Shown here: positions 46,593 through 55,893 of the stretch, in pieces
Numbering within the stretch: position 1 is the first letter of the stretch
How the letters are laid out: each line of letters begins with the position of its first letter
Assembly (NCBI RefSeq): GCF_004005375.1
Contig: NZ_RZUF01000005.1
Coordinates: forward strand, 131,844-193,277
Direction of reading: 5' to 3'
Length of the DNA: 61,434 nucleotides
Source of the DNA: Rheinheimera sediminis
Lineage (GTDB): Bacteria > Pseudomonadota > Gammaproteobacteria > Enterobacterales > Alteromonadaceae
Position numbers and translations under genes: made by a program
The notes under the pieces: generated by a model
Database searches by the model: none
Seen by the model: the letters and a program-made list of their open reading frames with translations, nothing else
Told to the model about the DNA's origin: nothing

Positions 46593-48043
46593 TGCAATAC
46601 CGTTCTATTATCCGGATTTTAGGCCTGTTGGTTGCCATCTTTAGTATCACCATGTTACCGCCTGCCTTTATCGCCTATTGGTATCAGGATGGCGCTGGTG
46701 TACCCTTTCTCTTGTCATTTTTTCTGTCGCTATTGATAGGATTTGTCGTCTGGTATCCCAACCGCAATGAAAAGTCTGAACTGAAAGTTCGGGAGGGCTT
46801 TTTAATAGTAGTGTTGTTCTGGACAGTGTTAGGGGCTGTTGGTGCTTTGCCCTTCTGGCTGGCAGATAAACCTGATATGAATCTGGCTGCCAGTATGTTT
46901 GAGTCTTTTTCAGGCTTAACTACCACGGGCGCTACAGTCTTAACCGGGTTAGAAAGTCTGCCCAAAGCTATTTTGTATTACCGCCAGCAAATGCAGTGGT
47001 TTGGTGGTATGGGGATTATTGTTCTAGCTGTGGCTATTCTGCCGATGTTAGGGGTGGGTGGTATGCAGTTGTATAGGGCTGAAACTCCGGGCCCGGTCAA
47101 AGATAACAAAATGACGCCTCGTATTGCAGATACAGCCAAGCATCTGTGGTTTATTTATTTAGGCATAACCATAGCCTGCGCTTTGTCTTTTTATATAGCG
47201 GGTATGAGTGCTTTTGATGCCATTTGTCATGCCTTTTCCACAGTGGCCATCGGTGGTTTTTCTACTTACGACGCCAGCATTGGTTACTTTAACAGCGTCA
47301 GTATTAATATGATTTGTGTTGTGTTTTTGCTGATCAGTTCAGTGAACTTCCCACTGCATTTTGCGGCTGTGAGGGGCAAAAATATCAAAACCTACTGGCG
47401 TGACCCTGAGCTAAAAGCTTTTATGGTGATCCAGTTGGCGTTGATGCTGATATGTTTTTTGGTGCTTTTGGAAGAGCAAATTTATCCGGACTGGCTCAGC
47501 GCGCTGAACCACGGTCTGTTTCAGGCCGTGTCTATGTCGACTACTGCAGGTTTCTCCACTGCAAGCTTTTCCAGCTGGCCTTTGTTTTTGCCTATTTTGC
47601 TGATTTTCGCCAGCTTTATCGGTGGTTGTGCAGGTTCGACTGCCGGTGGTTTAAAAGTAGTCAGGGTGTTGCTGTTATTCCTGCAAGGTAAAAGGGAGCT
47701 AAACCGCTTAGTGCATCCACGGGCTGTGTATTCCATCAAGCTTGGGCGGCGGCCTGTGCCGGATCGGATAGTGGAAGCGGTTTGGGGCTTTTTTGCGGCT
47801 TATACCCTGGTGTTTGTGGTCATTATGTTGTTGCTGTTGTTGGTGGGCATGGACAATATCAGCGCCTTTACCGCCACAGCAGCCTGTTTAAATAACTTAG
47901 GCCCGGGATTGGGTGAAGTTGCCGCCAACTTTGCCTCAGTGCCCGATGCAGGCAAGTGGATTTTAGTAGTGGCGATGATCTTTGGACGTTTAGAGATTTT
48001 TACGCTGTTAGTACTGTTTACTGCGGCGTTTTGGAAGGATTAG
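46592..48043 (+). CDS. trkH: Potassium uptake protein TrkH
   Basis: The 483-residue K+ channel-like subunit of the Trk uptake system. Four selectivity-filter repeats are visible: FSGLTTTGATV, FSTVAIGGFST, VSMSTTAGFST and TAACLNNLGPGL. About ten membrane helices. It works with the cytoplasmic regulator TrkA, encoded next door on the opposite strand; the two are convergent with a REP pair between. Confidence 0.96.
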   Translation: MQYRSIIRILGLLVAIFSITMLPPAFIAYWYQDGAGVPFLLSFFLSLLIGFVVWYPNRNEKSELKVREGFLIVVLFWTVLGAVGALPFWLADKPDMNLAASMFESFSGLTTTGATVLTGLESLPKAILYYRQQMQWFGGMGIIVLAVAILPMLGVGGMQLYRAETPGPVKDNKMTPRIADTAKHLWFIYLGITIACALSFYIAGMSAFDAICHAFSTVAIGGFSTYDASIGYFNSVSINMICVVFLLISSVNFPLHFAAVRGKNIKTYWRDPELKAFMVIQLALMLICFLVLLEEQIYPDWLSALNHGLFQAVSMSTTAGFSTASFSSWPLFLPILLIFASFIGGCAGSTAGGLKVVRVLLLFLQGKRELNRLVHPRAVYSIKLGRRPVPDRIVEAVWGFFAAYTLVFVVIMLLLLLVGMDNISAFTATAACLNNLGPGLGEVAANFASVPDAGKWILVVAMIFGRLEIFTLLVLFTAAFWKD

Positions 48044-48073
48044 ATCTTTGTAGTTTAAGATTGAAATTCTAGA

Positions 48074-48170
48074 CGGGCTGGTGCAAGACCCGCCCCTACG
48101 GTTTTTTTACCACAATAGGTGTTAATCCATGTTCTGGTTGGATTGTAGGGGCCGCGGCTTGTCCAGGCCC
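48074..48170. repeat. Facing pair of GTAG-type REP sequences
   Basis: Two imperfect palindromic repeats in inverted orientation: the minus-strand copy starts GTAGGGGCGGGTC at 48099 and runs left to 48074; the plus-strand copy starts GTAGGGGCCGCGG at 48145 and runs right to 48170. Each is GTAG followed by a GC-rich stem, as in REP elements served by RAYT transposases. The first is followed by seven T (48102-48108) and probably also terminates trkH. Confidence 0.7.
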
Positions 48171-48212
48171 TTGTGTTGTCATTAGACGGTCAGATACAAG
48201 AGCCGATCTGTA

Positions 48213-49589
48213 TTAAATAAATATCGCGCTAACCTGGAATAAGCGTTCCACTTCGGTGATGTACTTTTTATCCACCAAAAATAAAATCACATGATCGTCA
48301 GTTTCTATCACTACGTTATCGTGGGCTATTAATACTTCATCACCACGCACTATGGCGCCTATGGTCGCACCTGGTGGCAGTTTAATCTGGCCTATGGCCT
48401 GACCTACTACTTTGGATGTCGATTTATCGCCGTGAGCTACAGCTTCAATAGCTTCGGCAGCGCCTCTGCGCAGTGAGTAAACGTTCACTATGTCACCACG
48501 ACGAATATGGGTCAGCAAAGCTGAAATAGTCGCTTGTTGTGGTGATACTGCTATATCTACTTCGCCGCCTTGCAGCAAATCTACATAAGCACCGCGTTTA
48601 ATCAGTACCATGGTTTTTTGTGCGCCCATACGTTTGGCTAGCATGGCCGACATAATATTGGCTTCATCATCATTGGTAACGGCTAAAAACACATCGACTT
48701 GCTCGATGTTTTCTTCTTCCAGCAGCTCTGGGTCTGAAGCGTCGCCAATATAAACCACTGTATTGTCCAAGGCGCTGGACAGAAATTCGGCGCGCTCCTT
48801 GCTGCGTTCGATCAGCTTCACGCTATGGTTTTTCTCTAAAGCGCGGGCCAAACCATAACCGACGTTACCGCCACCTGCGATCATAATGCGGTGGTAGCTT
48901 TTCTCCAGCTTTTGCAGCTCGCTCATCACAGCGCGGATGTGTTTAGTGGCAGCGACAAAAAACACTTCATCATCTGCTTCAATGACCGTAGTGCCTAAAG
49001 GCTTAATGGCGTGGCCACGACGGTAAATAGCGGCAACACGGGCATCCACATGCGGCATATGCTGTTTTAAGGTCGATAAGGCATGGCCTACCAGCAAACC
49101 ACCGTAATAGGCTTTTACCGCTACTAAGCTGACGCGGCCTTCAGCAAATTCCACCACCTGCAAAGCGCCAGGGTAGTCAATCAGGCGTTTGATATAGTCG
49201 GTGACCAGGGTCTCAGGGGAAATAAAGTGATCAACCGGCATATCGTCTTTGTTAAACAACTGATCGCGGTATTTCAGATACTGATTGGTACGGATACGGG
49301 CAATTTTCAGCGGCGTATTGAAAATACTGTAGGCGACCTGACAAGCAACAATATTCACTTCGTCGCTGCTGGTGACCGCAATAATCATATCGGCATCTTC
49401 AGCGCCGGCACGTTTTAAAATATCCGGATGCGCGCTATGGCCATGCACTACCTGCAAATCGTATCTGTCTTGCAGGGCGCGTAGCTTTTCAATATTGGTG
49501 TCGACGACAGTAATGTCGTTTTGTTCACCGACCAGGTTTTCCGCTAAAGTGCCACCGACCTGACCTGCACCCAGAATGATAATTTTCAT
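48213..49589 (-). CDS. trkA: Trk potassium uptake regulator TrkA
   Basis: A 458-residue peripheral membrane protein with two RCK units. Each has a Rossmann NAD-binding fold ([16 protein letters not shown] at the N-terminus and [17 protein letters not shown] near residue 234) and a TrkA-C domain. It gates TrkH in response to nucleotides. It follows rsmB in the fmt-rsmB-trkA order found in E. coli. Confidence 0.96.
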   Translation of the reverse strand: MKIIILGAGQVGGTLAENLVGEQNDITVVDTNIEKLRALQDRYDLQVVHGHSAHPDILKRAGAEDADMIIAVTSSDEVNIVACQVAYSIFNTPLKIARIRTNQYLKYRDQLFNKDDMPVDHFISPETLVTDYIKRLIDYPGALQVVEFAEGRVSLVAVKAYYGGLLVGHALSTLKQHMPHVDARVAAIYRRGHAIKPLGTTVIEADDEVFFVAATKHIRAVMSELQKLEKSYHRIMIAGGGNVGYGLARALEKNHSVKLIERSKERAEFLSSALDNTVVYIGDASDPELLEEENIEQVDVFLAVTNDDEANIMSAMLAKRMGAQKTMVLIKRGAYVDLLQGGEVDIAVSPQQATISALLTHIRRGDIVNVYSLRRGAAEAIEAVAHGDKSTSKVVGQAIGQIKLPPGATIGAIVRGDEVLIAHDNVVIETDDHVILFLVDKKYITEVERLFQVSAIFI

Positions 49590-49601
49590 AAAGCCTCTGC
49601 G

Positions 49602-50900
49602 TTACCGCTTTGTCTTGCGAAGTTTGGCATAAAAGAAACCATCCATCTGCTGCTGGCCGGGCAAAATCTGCCAGTGCAAATCCGGGTGACTGTCGGCCAA
49701 CGGGATTAATTTCGCATCTGCATGGTCGGTCAAAAAGGCTTGGATTTGTTGCAGATTTTCTTCCGGCAGTACAGAGCAGGTGGCATACAACAATTCAGCG
49801 TCTGGTTTTAACAAAGGCCATATCTTACGCAGAATCTGTTGCTGCAACTCGACTAATGGCGCTATGTCGGTTTTTTTCCGTAACCAGCGAATATCCGGAT
49901 GACGGCGGATCACGCCAGTGGCCGAACAAGGCACATCCAACAATATACGGTCAAAGGTTTGAAAACCTGCCCAGTCATCCGGGTCTGCAGCGTCAGCGGC
50001 CATCACACGGGCATCTAAGCCTAAACGGTCGAGATTGTCATACACCCTGTCTAAACGGCGTGGGTCTTTATCCAGTGCTAATACATCGGCCTCTGGTGCC
50101 AGTTCCAGAATATGGCAGGTTTTGCCACCAGGAGCGCAACAGGCATCTAATACCGAATCTTTATTGCGGGCTCCCAGGAAATACGCCGCATGTTGAGCTG
50201 CGCCATCTTGTACTGAAAACCAGCCATCAGCATAACCTGGTAATAAGGTCACATCAGAGGCTTGTTCCAGCAGCAAAGCACAAGGTAAATAAGCAAAAGG
50301 CTGACTGGCGGCTATACCTTCGGCAGCAAGAGCGGCCAGATAAGCTTCGGGTGTGGTTCGTAGCTGATTTACCCGCAGCCATAAAGGCGCTTTTTGCTGA
50401 TTTTCCCCCAGTATTTGCTGCCACTGCTCAGGATAAGCCTGTTGCAGCTGGGTGATGATCCAGCTTGGGTGGTTGTACTGGACTGGTAAAGGCGCATCCT
50501 GAAAATCAAACACTTCAGGTTTACGCTGCACTGAACGTAATACGGCGTTAATTAAACCTGTCAGGCTTTGGCCTTTTAATTCACGGGCCGCTTCTACGGT
50601 TTCGCCTATGGCGGCATGGTCTGGTACCCGTAAAAATTTCAGCTGATACAAACCGACGTAAATTAAAAACTGCAGCGGGCGCAGATGTTTGACCAGCGGT
50701 TTATCCATCAGTTTCTGACAGACAGTTTCCAGCTGAGGCAAATAGCGCATCACGCCAAAACAGATTTCCTGCAGCAGGGCTTTATCTAAAGGCGAGTCCA
50801 GCTCAATCTGAGCTTTATGCAACACTTCGGACAAGGACTTACCCTGATCCACCACCTGATAACAGGCTGTTGCCGCCAGAGCGCGTAAATTTTTACTCAT
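49602..50900 (-). CDS. rsmB: 16S rRNA (cytosine-967-C5)-methyltransferase
   Basis: A 432-residue RsmB (Sun/Fmu) with an N-terminal NusB-like helical domain (about 1-140) and a SAM-dependent methyltransferase domain. DACCAPGGKTCHILEL is motif I; the two catalytic-type cysteines are in LLDVPCSATGVIRRHPDI and LYATCSVLPEEN. The start at 50900 overlaps the fmt stop by one base, so the two are translationally coupled. Confidence 0.96.
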   Translation of the reverse strand: MSKNLRALAATACYQVVDQGKSLSEVLHKAQIELDSPLDKALLQEICFGVMRYLPQLETVCQKLMDKPLVKHLRPLQFLIYVGLYQLKFLRVPDHAAIGETVEAARELKGQSLTGLINAVLRSVQRKPEVFDFQDAPLPVQYNHPSWIITQLQQAYPEQWQQILGENQQKAPLWLRVNQLRTTPEAYLAALAAEGIAASQPFAYLPCALLLEQASDVTLLPGYADGWFSVQDGAAQHAAYFLGARNKDSVLDACCAPGGKTCHILELAPEADVLALDKDPRRLDRVYDNLDRLGLDARVMAADAADPDDWAGFQTFDRILLDVPCSATGVIRRHPDIRWLRKKTDIAPLVELQQQILRKIWPLLKPDAELLYATCSVLPEENLQQIQAFLTDHADAKLIPLADSHPDLHWQILPGQQQMDGFFYAKLRKTKR

Positions 50901-51859
50901 CAGCTCTGCCCGTCAGCATTAGTCAGCATCTGGCCTGGCTGAAACCAGTCAGCGCGGCCATTGAGGAAATCCATCACTTTCATGGCTTTTTTACCGGCAG
51001 GTTGTAATTCGGTGATCACCAATACGCCATCGGAAGTTTGAATGGCGATGCCTTTTTTATCAACCCGCAAGACTTGGCCAGCTAAACCAGAACCAGGCTC
51101 TGTGACGGCGCGCCAGATTTTCAGCTGCTGAGCGCCCAATTGCAGATAACTGATAGGCCAGGGGTTAAAAGCCCGGATTTCGCGTTCAAGCGCTATGGCT
51201 GGTTTGCTGAAATCGAGCAAAGCTTCTTCTTTCGACAGCTTTTCGGCGTAGTTGGCCAGCTCATCCTGCTGTGGCTGAGCTTGAGCTTGCAGTGCTTCCA
51301 GATTTGCTAAAGCTTCTACCAATGCGACTGGGCCTGTTAACGCCAGTTTGTCGTATAAGCTGGTGCTGGTTTCATCCACAGCTATAGGCGTGCTGACCTT
51401 ACTCAGCATAGCGCCTGTATCCAGGCCTATATCCATCTGCATAATAGTCACGCCGGATTCAGCATCACCTGCCCAAATGGCGCGTTGAATTGGCGCTGCA
51501 CCACGCCAGCGTGGTAACAAGGAGCCATGCACATTAATACAACCTAAACGTGGTGCGTCGAGTACAGCTTGAGGCAGGATCAGACCATAAGCCACCACTA
51601 TCATCAGATCGGCATTTAACGCCGCCAGTTCTTGTTGAGCTGCGGCTTTTTTTAACGACTTTGGCTGATACACCGGAATATCGTGTTGCAGCGCCAGTTG
51701 TTTCACCGGGCTTTGTTGTAATTGATGACCACGACCTGCAGGCCGGTCGGGTTGACTGTAGACGGCAATCACCTGATGAGGAGAATCCAGCAGGGCGGCG
51801 AGATGGCGGGCAGCAAAATCTGGTGTGCCCGCAAAGATAATACGTAAAGGAGTGGTCAA
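50900..51859 (-). CDS. fmt: Methionyl-tRNA formyltransferase
   Basis: A 319-residue enzyme that formylates initiator Met-tRNA using 10-formyl-THF. [16 protein letters not shown] is the N-terminus; [18 protein letters not shown] carries the catalytic Asn-His pair and the SLLPxxRG motif. The start is taken as the TTG at 51859 (AGGA six bases upstream), which gives MTTPLRII. The open frame continues into def to 51928, but that part has no homology to Fmt. Confidence 0.93.
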   Translation of the reverse strand: MTTPLRIIFAGTPDFAARHLAALLDSPHQVIAVYSQPDRPAGRGHQLQQSPVKQLALQHDIPVYQPKSLKKAAAQQELAALNADLMIVVAYGLILPQAVLDAPRLGCINVHGSLLPRWRGAAPIQRAIWAGDAESGVTIMQMDIGLDTGAMLSKVSTPIAVDETSTSLYDKLALTGPVALVEALANLEALQAQAQPQQDELANYAEKLSKEEALLDFSKPAIALEREIRAFNPWPISYLQLGAQQLKIWRAVTEPGSGLAGQVLRVDKKGIAIQTSDGVLVITELQPAGKKAMKVMDFLNGRADWFQPGQMLTNADGQS

Positions 51860-51875
51860 AATAGTTCCTGCTAGG

Positions 51876-52382
51876 TTAACGGGCTGCGAGGCGAGCTTCT
51901 TTTTCCAGCTTTTTCTTAATACGGTCACGTTTTAACGGTGACAAATAATCGATAAATAACTTGCCCATTAAATGGTCGAGCTCGTGCTGTAAACAAATCG
52001 CTAGTAAACCTTCGGCCTGAAGTTCAAACCACTCGCCTTTGGTGTTTTGCGCTTTGACGGTCACAGCTGCAGCGCGCTCTACTTTGGCGTAGCTTTGCGG
52101 CACGGACAAACAGCCTTCTTCGTATTCAGTGTCACCACTTTTGGCAATGATTTCCGGATTGATAAAAATCATCGGCTCGTCGCGGTTTTCTGAGATATCG
52201 ATCACGACAACGCGCTTATGCACATTGACCTGGGTGGCGGCTAAACCTATACCATTTTCGTCATACATGGTTTCCAGCATATCTGCTGTCAGTTGCTTTA
52301 TTTCGGCCGTCACTTCAGGCACAGCAGCGGCTACTGTGCGTAAACGGTCGTCTGGATAATGTAAAACTGTTAATACTGTCAT
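51876..52382 (-). CDS. def: Peptide deformylase
   Basis: A 168-residue Fe/Zn enzyme that removes the formyl group from nascent proteins, the complement of fmt. All three family motifs are intact: GIGLAATQV (about 44-52), EEGCLSVP with the metal Cys91, and QHELDHLMG with the metal histidines at 133 and 137. First gene of def-fmt-rsmB-trkA; the LysM gene diverges from it. Confidence 0.97.
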   Translation of the reverse strand: MTVLTVLHYPDDRLRTVAAAVPEVTAEIKQLTADMLETMYDENGIGLAATQVNVHKRVVVIDISENRDEPMIFINPEIIAKSGDTEYEEGCLSVPQSYAKVERAAAVTVKAQNTKGEWFELQAEGLLAICLQHELDHLMGKLFIDYLSPLKRDRIKKKLEKEARLAAR

Positions 52383-52503
52383 GGAACCTACAAAAGTCGT
52401 CTATGTTCAATTGGCTGTGCTATGGTCTAATTTTAGCCATTTATACACAGTATGAATAGCTTAGTGTGCAAGAATTACTGCAAGTACAGAAGGGGATGGT
52501 GTT

Positions 52504-53616
52504 ATGCGACAGCAGCTTCTTACTATTTTAGTCAACTTCTCTATGTTTTTCAGTACTATTCTGCTGGCTGACGAGCTGAAACTTAAGGCTGATGCGTCTA
52601 CCTTGTATCAAGTCCAGCCTGCTGGCACTGCTGGTCTGCATTTGCAACACCTCTGGTGGCCAGGCTTATGGGAGCTAAACCCACAAGTGAGTAACCCTCC
52701 TCTGATTTACCAGGGTGGTCAGCCGACACTGGGGTTAACTAGTCAAAGAGTAGCTGTCAGTTCCGCAGGTTCAGCTCAGGTGCCAGGCCATTCCGCAGGT
52801 TCAGACAGCATCAAATTAACACCTCAAATCCGCCGTATCGCAAAAGCTGATAAAGCATTGCCTGCAATAGCGCTTGCTGATATCGAGCCTTTCTTATCGG
52901 AAGGGCAGTTGTTCTCTGAACAACAACTCGAAAACCTGCCTTATGTGCTGGGTGGACCGCAGAATGTGAAAAATGCCGTATCTGGTCATGTGCTTTATGT
53001 TAAGGGAGCGCTAGATCAAACTCAGCGTTATGGCATTTATCGGCAAGGAGCAGCTTATAAAGACCCACAAAGTGGCGTTCTGATGGGTTATGAAGCGGTA
53101 TTGCTGGCGGAAGTTAAAGTGTTATCGCCTGTTGTTGCAGGCGAACAACAAGTCAGTCGGATTGAAGTGCAAAAATCCAGACGGGAAGTAAGGCAAGGTG
53201 ATCGCTTATTGCCTATGCCGCAGCAGTCGTTGTATCCGGAATTCTTTCAACTGCACTTGCCAGAAGTTTTGGTGTCTGGTGTGATAGTGGATAGCTTATC
53301 CCAGAGGCGTGAGTTTGCCAAAGGCGAAATCGTACTGCTGAATCAAGGCCAGAACGCTCAGCTGCAACCTGGTCACTTGCTGGGAATATTTCGCCAATCA
53401 CCTTCAGCTGTCGATTTTGGTAATAAACCTCCGTATCCGGAAGATAGCGACAAGCAGCAGAGAGTTTTACATGATATGGTCGGTTCTGCTGATGCAATGT
53501 CTACCGAATTAGTGGGACAGCTGATGATTGTCAAAGTGGACGAATTCAGCTGTTTCGCTATGATTTTACGTACAGAGCAGTCTGTTAGGGTCGGTGATTT
53601 AATAGGTAATCTCTGA
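52504..53616 (+). CDS. LysM-domain-like exported protein upstream of dprA
   Basis: A 370-residue exported protein with a signal peptide (about 1-22, ILLADE). The region LYQVQPAGTAGLHLQHLWWPGLWELNP resembles a degenerate LysM fold, but the motif is weak. Similar LysM-annotated proteins sit upstream of dprA in Vibrio and Shewanella relatives. The central domain shows APYVL-like LENLPYVLGGPQ and RYGIYRQG; a Gly-rich repeat SSAGSAQVPGHSAGSDS lies near residues 86-102. Function unknown, probably peptidoglycan-associated. Confidence 0.72.
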   Translation: MRQQLLTILVNFSMFFSTILLADELKLKADASTLYQVQPAGTAGLHLQHLWWPGLWELNPQVSNPPLIYQGGQPTLGLTSQRVAVSSAGSAQVPGHSAGSDSIKLTPQIRRIAKADKALPAIALADIEPFLSEGQLFSEQQLENLPYVLGGPQNVKNAVSGHVLYVKGALDQTQRYGIYRQGAAYKDPQSGVLMGYEAVLLAEVKVLSPVVAGEQQVSRIEVQKSRREVRQGDRLLPMPQQSLYPEFFQLHLPEVLVSGVIVDSLSQRREFAKGEIVLLNQGQNAQLQPGHLLGIFRQSPSAVDFGNKPPYPEDSDKQQRVLHDMVGSADAMSTELVGQLMIVKVDEFSCFAMILRTEQSVRVGDLIGNL

Positions 53617-53638
53617 TGTTCTGATAAAGGAGAGGAAG

Positions 53639-54730
53639 ATGGACGACCTCGAGCATTGGATCCGCTTAGCCGCTATTCCGTCAATGGACAGGCTAAAGCA
53701 TCAGCAATGGGTGGAGCTGGTTTCGAGCGCAGATTTTCATCAACTGGATGATTACCAGCTGCAGCAGCTGGGTTTTACCCTTGGCCAAATCCAGTGTCAC
53801 AGAGCCATCACGCCGCAGCGTATTGAGCATTGCCTGCAGTGGTTACAAATTAGCCCCGATCATCATTTTATCCGCTACACAGACCCGCTTTACCCTGAAT
53901 TACTCAGCCAGATTAAACAGCCGCCTTTTGCTTTGTTTATTAAAGGTAACCCGGCTTTGTTAAATGAAGCGCAGATTGCAATAGTGGGTAGTCGTCAGCC
54001 CACAGCAACAGGCAAACAAGTGGCTTTTAATTTTGCCGCCGATTTATGCCGTTTGGGTTTAACCATCACCAGCGGTATGGCCAAAGGCATAGATGGCTGC
54101 AGTCACAGAGGTGCTTTGTCAGTGCGGGGCAACACTATAGCTGTGCTTGGCCATGGTTTTGATACTGTGTATCCGGCGCAGCATAAAGAGTTGGCAGCAG
54201 AAATTGCCAGCAGCGGCGCTTTGGTGTCGGAGTTTTTACCTGATGTACAGCCTAAAGCTGACCATTTCCCGCTGCGCAATCGTATAGTGGTAGGCTTAAG
54301 CTTAGGAACTTTAGTGGTAGAGGCTGCGCTAAAAAGTGGTTCGCTGATTAGCGCAGGGTATGCCGCTGAGTACAGCAGGGAGCTGTTTGTGATCCCTGGT
54401 TCTATCTACAATCCGCAGGCGGCAGGCTGTCATCAGCTGATCCAGCAAGGTGCTAAATTAACCACTTGTGTCGCCGATATCATAGAAGAATGGAGCTTTT
54501 TGCAAAATAACAGTCTAAGTACTGTGAAGGACAAAGAAAAAAATTTACAAACGGGCTTGTTTGACGACAGCTTGTTGGCTAACGTAGGTGATGAGTCCAC
54601 TGCGATTGATGTGATAGCAGAACGTAGTGGTTTATCTGTAGCGCAAGTCTCAATTGAATTGCTTCAACTGGAATTGGCCGGTGAAGTGGCAGCAGTACCT
54701 GGTGGTTACATCAGAGTGAGGAGGGCCTGA
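53639..54730 (+). CDS. dprA: DNA-processing protein DprA
   Basis: A 363-residue DprA (Smf) that protects incoming single-stranded DNA and loads RecA in natural transformation; it is also widespread in non-competent species. The Rossmann-like core begins at IAIVGSRQPTATG, with ITSGMAKGIDGCSHRGAL and the HFPLRNRIVVGLS stretch. The C-terminal winged helix (TAIDVIAERSGLSVAQVSIEL) is present. It is followed by smg after two bases. Confidence 0.95.
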   Translation: MDDLEHWIRLAAIPSMDRLKHQQWVELVSSADFHQLDDYQLQQLGFTLGQIQCHRAITPQRIEHCLQWLQISPDHHFIRYTDPLYPELLSQIKQPPFALFIKGNPALLNEAQIAIVGSRQPTATGKQVAFNFAADLCRLGLTITSGMAKGIDGCSHRGALSVRGNTIAVLGHGFDTVYPAQHKELAAEIASSGALVSEFLPDVQPKADHFPLRNRIVVGLSLGTLVVEAALKSGSLISAGYAAEYSRELFVIPGSIYNPQAAGCHQLIQQGAKLTTCVADIIEEWSFLQNNSLSTVKDKEKNLQTGLFDDSLLANVGDESTAIDVIAERSGLSVAQVSIELLQLELAGEVAAVPGGYIRVRRA

Positions 54731-54732
54731 CT

Positions 54733-55206
54733 ATGTTTGATATCCTCATATATTTGTTCGAAAACTATATCCACAACGAGTCAGAAATTTATGTGAATCA
54801 TGCCGATCTGCAGCGTGAGCTCAGCAAAGCTGGTTTCCATGATGATGATATTTTTAAGGCCCTGCGTTGGCTGGATTCGTTATCTGCCTTGCAGGAAAGT
54901 CATGTTAAGCCCTATTTAACCAAAGTGAATTCGACCGCAGTGCGTATTTATACTGTGGAAGAGCAACGTAAGCTGGAGACTGAGTGTCAGGGTTTCCTGC
55001 TGTTTCTGGAACAAATCAACGTGCTGGATGCGCCCACCCGCGAGATGGTATTGGACAGAGTGATGGACCTGGATCAGAGTTCTGTTAGCCTGGACGATTT
55101 AAAATGGGTGGTGTTGATGGTGCTGTTTAATGTGCCTGGTCGTGAAAATGCTTATGCCCAGATGGAAGACCTTATTTTTGACGAACCTACAGGGCCGCTG
55201 CATTAA
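54733..55206 (+). CDS. smg: Smg family protein (DUF494)
   Basis: A 157-residue acidic, mostly helical protein of the DUF494/Smg family; role unknown. MFDILIYLFENYIHNE is the family start, and the C-terminal region contains LDDLKWVVLMVLFNVPGRENAY. It follows dprA, as in E. coli. Its stop codon lies inside the terminator stem. Confidence 0.93.
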   Translation: MFDILIYLFENYIHNESEIYVNHADLQRELSKAGFHDDDIFKALRWLDSLSALQESHVKPYLTKVNSTAVRIYTVEEQRKLETECQGFLLFLEQINVLDAPTREMVLDRVMDLDQSSVSLDDLKWVVLMVLFNVPGRENAYAQMEDLIFDEPTGPLH

Positions 55207-55217
55207 GCGGCCTTTTT
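55193..55217 (+). terminator. Terminator overlapping the smg stop codon
   Basis: Stem GGCCGCT/AGCGGCC (55193-55199 and 55206-55212) followed by TTTTT. The loop contains the smg stop codon TAA. Confidence 0.88.
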
Positions 55218-55227
55218 CGTTGTAAGC

Positions 55228-55250
55228 CTCTATTACTTTGGGTATATAAT
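55228..55250 (+). promoter_or_regulatory. yrdD promoter containing a MITE-end-like block
   Basis: TATTACTTTGGGTATATAAT ends in a perfect TATAAT -10 (55245-55250), 28 bases before the yrdD ATG. The block resembles the terminal repeat of the MITE-like element and the purE promoter at 57.58 kb. A -35 element is not obvious. Confidence 0.6.
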
Positions 55251-55278
55251 CGCGGCTGTTTTCTTCTATGGCCTTTGT

Positions 55279-55824
55279 ATGTCCCAGTCTGACGATACAC
55301 TTTTTCAACACGAAAAAACCGCAGAGCCTTGTCCTCTGTGTGGCCATACTTTGCAGATTAAAAGTGGCAAAAATGGACCTTTTTTAGGCTGTAGCAACTA
55401 TCCGGTCTGCAATTACCTGAAAGCGCTGCATCCGCATGAAAATACAGTGGTAAAGGTGTTAGAGCACCAACTTTGTCCAGAATGCGGCAACGAGTTGGCG
55501 GTCAAAAATGGTCGCTATGGCATGTTTATTGGTTGTAGCAACTATCCACATTGTCATTTTATAGTGCACGCCGATGAACCTGAACCCAGTGATGTAACTT
55601 GTCCTGAGTGCAAAAAGGGTCAGTTGCTGGAGCGTACCAGTAAATATGGTAAAGCCTTTTATGGCTGCAGCAGATATCCGGACTGCAAATACCTGCTGAA
55701 TTTTAAGCCGGTCGAAGGGCAGTGCCAGTTCTGCAATTATCCATTGTTGATGGAAAAACCTTCGGCTTCTGGTATGAAGTTACTCTGCGCCAGTAAGAAA
55801 TGTCAGAAAGTGCAGGGCAGTTAA
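55279..55824 (+). CDS. yrdD: Topoisomerase I-like zinc-ribbon protein YrdD
   Basis: A 181-residue protein made almost wholly of C4 zinc ribbons like those in the C-terminal part of DNA topoisomerase I. Three well-formed ribbons each have CPxC and Gx(F)xGCSxYPxC patterns (about residues 18-46, 66-93 and 108-138), and a fourth cysteine cluster (QCQFC, LLCASKKC) ends the protein. There is no catalytic domain. E. coli yrdD lies in the same smg-yrdD-tsaC context. Confidence 0.92.
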   Translation: MSQSDDTLFQHEKTAEPCPLCGHTLQIKSGKNGPFLGCSNYPVCNYLKALHPHENTVVKVLEHQLCPECGNELAVKNGRYGMFIGCSNYPHCHFIVHADEPEPSDVTCPECKKGQLLERTSKYGKAFYGCSRYPDCKYLLNFKPVEGQCQFCNYPLLMEKPSASGMKLLCASKKCQKVQGS

Positions 55825-55851
55825 AGTGCAGTACCAGCATTGATGGCAAAC

Positions 55852-55877
55852 AAAAAAGGCCCACAAGGGCCTTTTTT
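55852..55877. terminator. Bidirectional terminator between yrdD and purK
   Basis: Stem GGCCC/GGGCC (55858-55862 and 55867-55871) with an ACAA loop, flanked by six A on the left and six T on the right. It therefore serves the converging yrdD and purK transcripts. Confidence 0.92.
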
Positions 55878-55893
55878 GTTAACAGCAGATTTG

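Noticed and set aside
48144-48180. tRNA or small RNA gene in the trkH-trkA gap
   Set aside because: No cloverleaf could be formed; the palindromes fit REP elements better.
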